Below, piece by piece: positions 7,924-9,420 of a DNA stretch of 9,420 nucleotides. Position numbers and translations under genes: made by a program. Origin of the DNA: Candidatus Margulisiibacteriota bacterium (lineage in GTDB: Bacteria; Margulisbacteria; Marinamargulisbacteria; DT-59); the NCBI GenBank assembly GCA_013215865.1, contig JABSQL010000253.1, positions 1-9,420 on the forward strand, given 5' to 3'. Within the stretch, counting starts at the first letter, position 1, and each line of letters begins with the position of its first letter. The notes under the pieces are model-generated. The model did no database searches and had not been told where the DNA came from. It saw only the letters and a program-made list of their open reading frames with translations.

Positions 7924-8586
7924 ATGTTAAGTAGAATAAGTTCAGTTAGAACCCCAAATAGGGTCTTCAATAAGTGTGGCAATCACATCAGAAATTTTCT
8001 TGTAGGATCTCATGTTTCACATTGTAGTACAGGCATAAACTCCCCTCGAAACCTACAGGAATATACGATGACTAAAACATGTACAACTTTACCAGTGGCC
8101 ATGTCAATTTCAAATGAAATATCAAAATCTTGTTTGGCCTATGTTTCCACACGGATTCTAATAACTAATGCGACTGGCAGTTCATTAAGGCTTATAGATT
8201 CCAAAAATTTACAAGGTAGGGTGACACGGTATCCCTTTGAGGAGATTATTGAAAATGGGCAACTGGGTATCTCATTACACCATCCAGAGTCTTCTACCTT
8301 TTCAGGTAGCGAAGGTGCCGCTATTTATCGTGATGAAACAAATGGATTAGATATAGGTATTTTCTGGTCAGTTCCCTACGAAGGTAACAATAGATGGGAT
8401 GTTATTGTTAAAAAACAGGGTATCTGGGAAGAAAAGAAACAATGGATACAAGCGTTTAAAGGTCTTGTTAAAAAAGATATGACACAATCTGATAGATCAA
8501 CATTTCAACATGGTTTAGAAATTAGATGTAGTATGCAAAACATTCGAAAACCCATATTGAATGTTGTCATTATGAAGCACAAATGA
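7924..8586 (+). CDS. Aegerolysin-like (Cry34/Gpp34-type) lipid-binding protein with an N-terminal extension
   Basis: This 220-residue protein has an aegerolysin-like domain at about 74-165 plus final strands at about 198-218. The order of motifs fits the family: TRILITNATGSSLRL (76-90), like 'I.V.NkTG..L.L'; LQGR followed by a proline-containing strand and GQ; FSGSEGAAIY (126-135), the conserved glycine-Glu-Gly turn; then IGIFWSVPYEGNN (144-156), matching the aromatic 'yWd.P..GsN' strand. Cry34Ab1, as I remember it, shows the same order (NKTG, TGTEG, DNPFAGSNKYD). Aegerolysins are small beta-sandwich proteins that bind membrane lipids and usually need a partner to form pores. None is visible here. 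Typical length is 120-150 residues; this has about 70 extra at the N-terminus with four Cys (18, 34, 53, 70), and an insertion near 165-195. No clear signal peptide is present. The start at 7924 has a strong GGGAGGAG; a second ATG at 8068 with AGGA 7 nt upstream would give 172 residues. The fold call is by eye and moderate. Confidence 0.6.
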   Translation: MLSRISSVRTPNRVFNKCGNHIRNFLVGSHVSHCSTGINSPRNLQEYTMTKTCTTLPVAMSISNEISKSCLAYVSTRILITNATGSSLRLIDSKNLQGRVTRYPFEEIIENGQLGISLHHPESSTFSGSEGAAIYRDETNGLDIGIFWSVPYEGNNRWDVIVKKQGIWEEKKQWIQAFKGLVKKDMTQSDRSTFQHGLEIRCSMQNIRKPILNVVIMKHK

Positions 8587-8590
8587 CATA

Positions 8591-8603
8591 ATAGTCTGAC
8601 TAT
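8591..8603. repeat. 13-bp palindrome between the aegerolysin-like gene and the 79-residue gene
   Basis: ATAGTCTGACTAT (6-bp arms around one base) lies 4 nt after the TGA of the upstream gene and just before the GGGAG ribosome binding site (8608-8612). It is AT-rich and not followed by a T-run, so it is a weak hairpin at best. It could be a protein-binding site or chance. Confidence 0.3.
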
Positions 8604-8619
8604 AAATGGGAGATGTACG

Positions 8620-8859
8620 ATGAATGAAACAGCCTGTATCGATGACGACGTAACCACCATTAATGAGAATCAGCCGAAAGATGAGCTTATACAAGAACTG
8701 GAAGAACTTTTGGTTCATACCTTAATAATGATACGTGCAAAATGTGCCCAAGAGAAGTTACAGCGAAATGTGATCGCGCTCGCATTTGATCAAATGTGCC
8801 TGTGTGCTAAAGTACTTCTATCAAATGATGTGGACGCTTTTAAAAAGTCAATGAAGTAG
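8620..8859 (+). CDS. Small helical acidic-start protein, unknown function
   Basis: This 79-residue protein was not recognised. The ATG is preceded by GGGAG (8608-8612) at 7-nt spacing, which supports translation from this point. The first 20 residues are acidic and polar (DDDV, NENQPKDE). The rest reads as two amphipathic helices, ELIQELEELLVHTLIMIR and KLQRNVIALAFDQMCLCAKVLL, with no signal peptide and no true membrane segment. Four cysteines are present (Cys6, 42, 60, 62) without a clear metal-site spacing. It lies 33 nt after the aegerolysin-like gene on the same strand, so co-transcription is likely. A partner or chaperone for that protein, or a small regulator, are guesses from position only. 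Confidence 0.7.
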   Translation: MNETACIDDDVTTINENQPKDELIQELEELLVHTLIMIRAKCAQEKLQRNVIALAFDQMCLCAKVLLSNDVDAFKKSMK

Positions 8860-8932
8860 GAGTGAATATATGATATTTCTTAATTCTTTCTGCTTGAAAT
8901 ATACCCTGTTGTCCAGGCATTTTGAAAATTAA
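8858..8932 (+). other. Orphan ribosome binding site and 20-codon frame at the operon end
   Basis: AGGAG (8858-8862) overlaps the TAG of the 79-residue gene and sits 7 nt before an ATG at 8870, the arrangement seen between real genes of this operon. The frame that follows begins MIFLNSFCLK and stops at TAA 8930-8932. From 8880 it runs antisense through the end of the minus-strand oxidoreductase gene. It may be the front end of a lost operon gene, a tiny peptide gene, or coincidence. Confidence 0.3.
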
Positions 8933-9420
8933 ACCCACCCGTCACGCCATCAATGTTTAATAGTTCTCCAACAATATAAAGGTCCTCGCAGAGATTACTT
9001 TCCATTGATTTAAAGTTTACTTCTTTTAACCGGACGCCACCACATGTAACAAACTCTTCCTTGAAAGGGCCTTTCCCTGTTACAGAAAACACGCCTTGGC
9101 TTAATTCTTGAGTGAGTCGATTGACTTGTTTTTGAGAAATGGTTGTACCGGGTTGATTTGGTGTTATATTCGTCCGACTTAATAAATATCTCCAAAGTCG
9201 ACGAGGGATTTCTGAAAAAGGTGACATTCCACCAATACCCTTTTTCAGTTGATCCCTTATCTCGCCTTCTCCCCAATTCGGTAGCCAGTTAACGAAGAGA
9301 TCGATCATGTAGTTTGCGTCAAATAACACCTCAGCACTCCAGGCGGATAATTTGATAATAGAGGGACCACTCATACCCCAGTGAGTAATGAGAAGCGGGC
9401 CAGATTGTGCCTGTCTCTTA
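8880..9420 (-). CDS. HI0933-like (YtfP/BaiN-type) NAD(P)/FAD-dependent oxidoreductase, C-terminal 180 residues (5' partial)
   Basis: The minus-strand frame is open to the window edge: before the Met at 9374 it continues upstream as RQAQSGPLLITHWG, so the visible protein is longer than an ATG-based call would give, and roughly 220-240 N-terminal residues lie outside. GPLLITHWGMSGPSIIKLSAW is the family's conserved 'GplLfTHwGlSGPavL.lSa' segment. The C-terminus carries LCEDLYIVGELLNIDGVTGGFNFQNAWTTG, the 'lyfaGEvlDvdG.tGGyNlq.AwssG' FAD-contacting motif. The family consists of soluble flavoproteins with an inserted domain. Gut-bacterial BaiN acts on steroids, but the physiological role of the Bacillales YtfP-type members is not established. 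Both motifs look intact. The gene converges with the plus-strand operon and stops only 20 bp from it. Its sampled base composition (about 38-45% GC) is above that of the glycan genes and fits a core chromosomal gene. Confidence 0.92.
   Translation of the reverse strand, partial: KRQAQSGPLLITHWGMSGPSIIKLSAWSAEVLFDANYMIDLFVNWLPNWGEGEIRDQLKKGIGGMSPFSEIPRRLWRYLLSRTNITPNQPGTTISQKQVNRLTQELSQGVFSVTGKGPFKEEFVTCGGVRLKEVNFKSMESNLCEDLYIVGELLNIDGVTGGFNFQNAWTTGYISSRKN

Noticed and set aside
8539..8565. Inverted repeat AACATTC ... GAATGTT near the end of the aegerolysin-like gene, possible terminator
   Set aside because: The 7-bp arms are AT-rich, are inside the coding region, and are not followed by a run of T.
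8873..8902. Inverted repeat ATATTTC ... GAAATAT at the convergent gene ends, possible bidirectional terminator
   Set aside because: The stem has only one G-C pair, the loop is 16 nt, and neither strand has a T-run after it.
9010..9276. Second minus-strand open frame of 88 codons within the oxidoreductase gene
   Set aside because: It is an out-of-frame shadow of the flavoprotein, whose conserved motifs are intact in the other frame.

Overview
The window looks like an AT-rich Gram-positive chromosome, most likely a member of the Bacillales. This rests on strong GGAGG-type ribosome binding sites, TTG as a plausible start codon, short intergenic gaps, and a right-edge gene of the HI0933-like flavoprotein family (B. 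subtilis YtfP type). No species can be named from the sequence alone. Nothing resembling a tRNA, rRNA, CRISPR array, insertion sequence or replication origin was seen.

Left and centre (1-7884) are one tightly packed plus-strand operon for an extracellular polysaccharide or glycan. It begins with the C-terminal end of an unrecognised beta-rich protein (1-234). Next come a Wzx-like polysaccharide flippase (235-1455), a two-domain GT4-GT2 glycosyltransferase fusion (1455-3509), and a 1472-residue membrane protein (3466-7884). The last has a GT-C-like multi-pass N-terminus, a roughly 1000-residue segment of beta-sandwich, carbohydrate-binding-like domains and a C-terminal membrane anchor. Junctions are zero-gap (TAG then ATG), 1-nt overlapping (TAATG) and 44-nt overlapping, so translation is probably coupled. 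A plausible model is that the fusion protein builds a lipid-linked glycan in the cytoplasm, the flippase exports it, and the giant protein modifies or holds it outside the membrane.

The right part (7885-8880) has a different character. A 39-nt gap holds a small hairpin that covers the ribosome binding site of a 220-residue protein (7924-8586). I read this protein as an aegerolysin-like lipid-binding domain, the fold of the Cry34/Gpp34 insecticidal subunit and of fungal aegerolysins, with an unusual N-terminal extension. A 79-residue helical protein of unknown function follows (8620-8859), and then a well-formed ribosome binding site and ATG that open only a 20-codon frame.

The window ends with the 3' part of an oxidoreductase gene on the minus strand (8880-9420), which converges on the operon with only 20 bp between stop codons and no visible terminator. 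Base composition appears to rise from about 25-30% GC in sampled parts of the giant gene to about 40-45% at the right edge. This suggests that an acquired glycan cluster abuts core chromosome.
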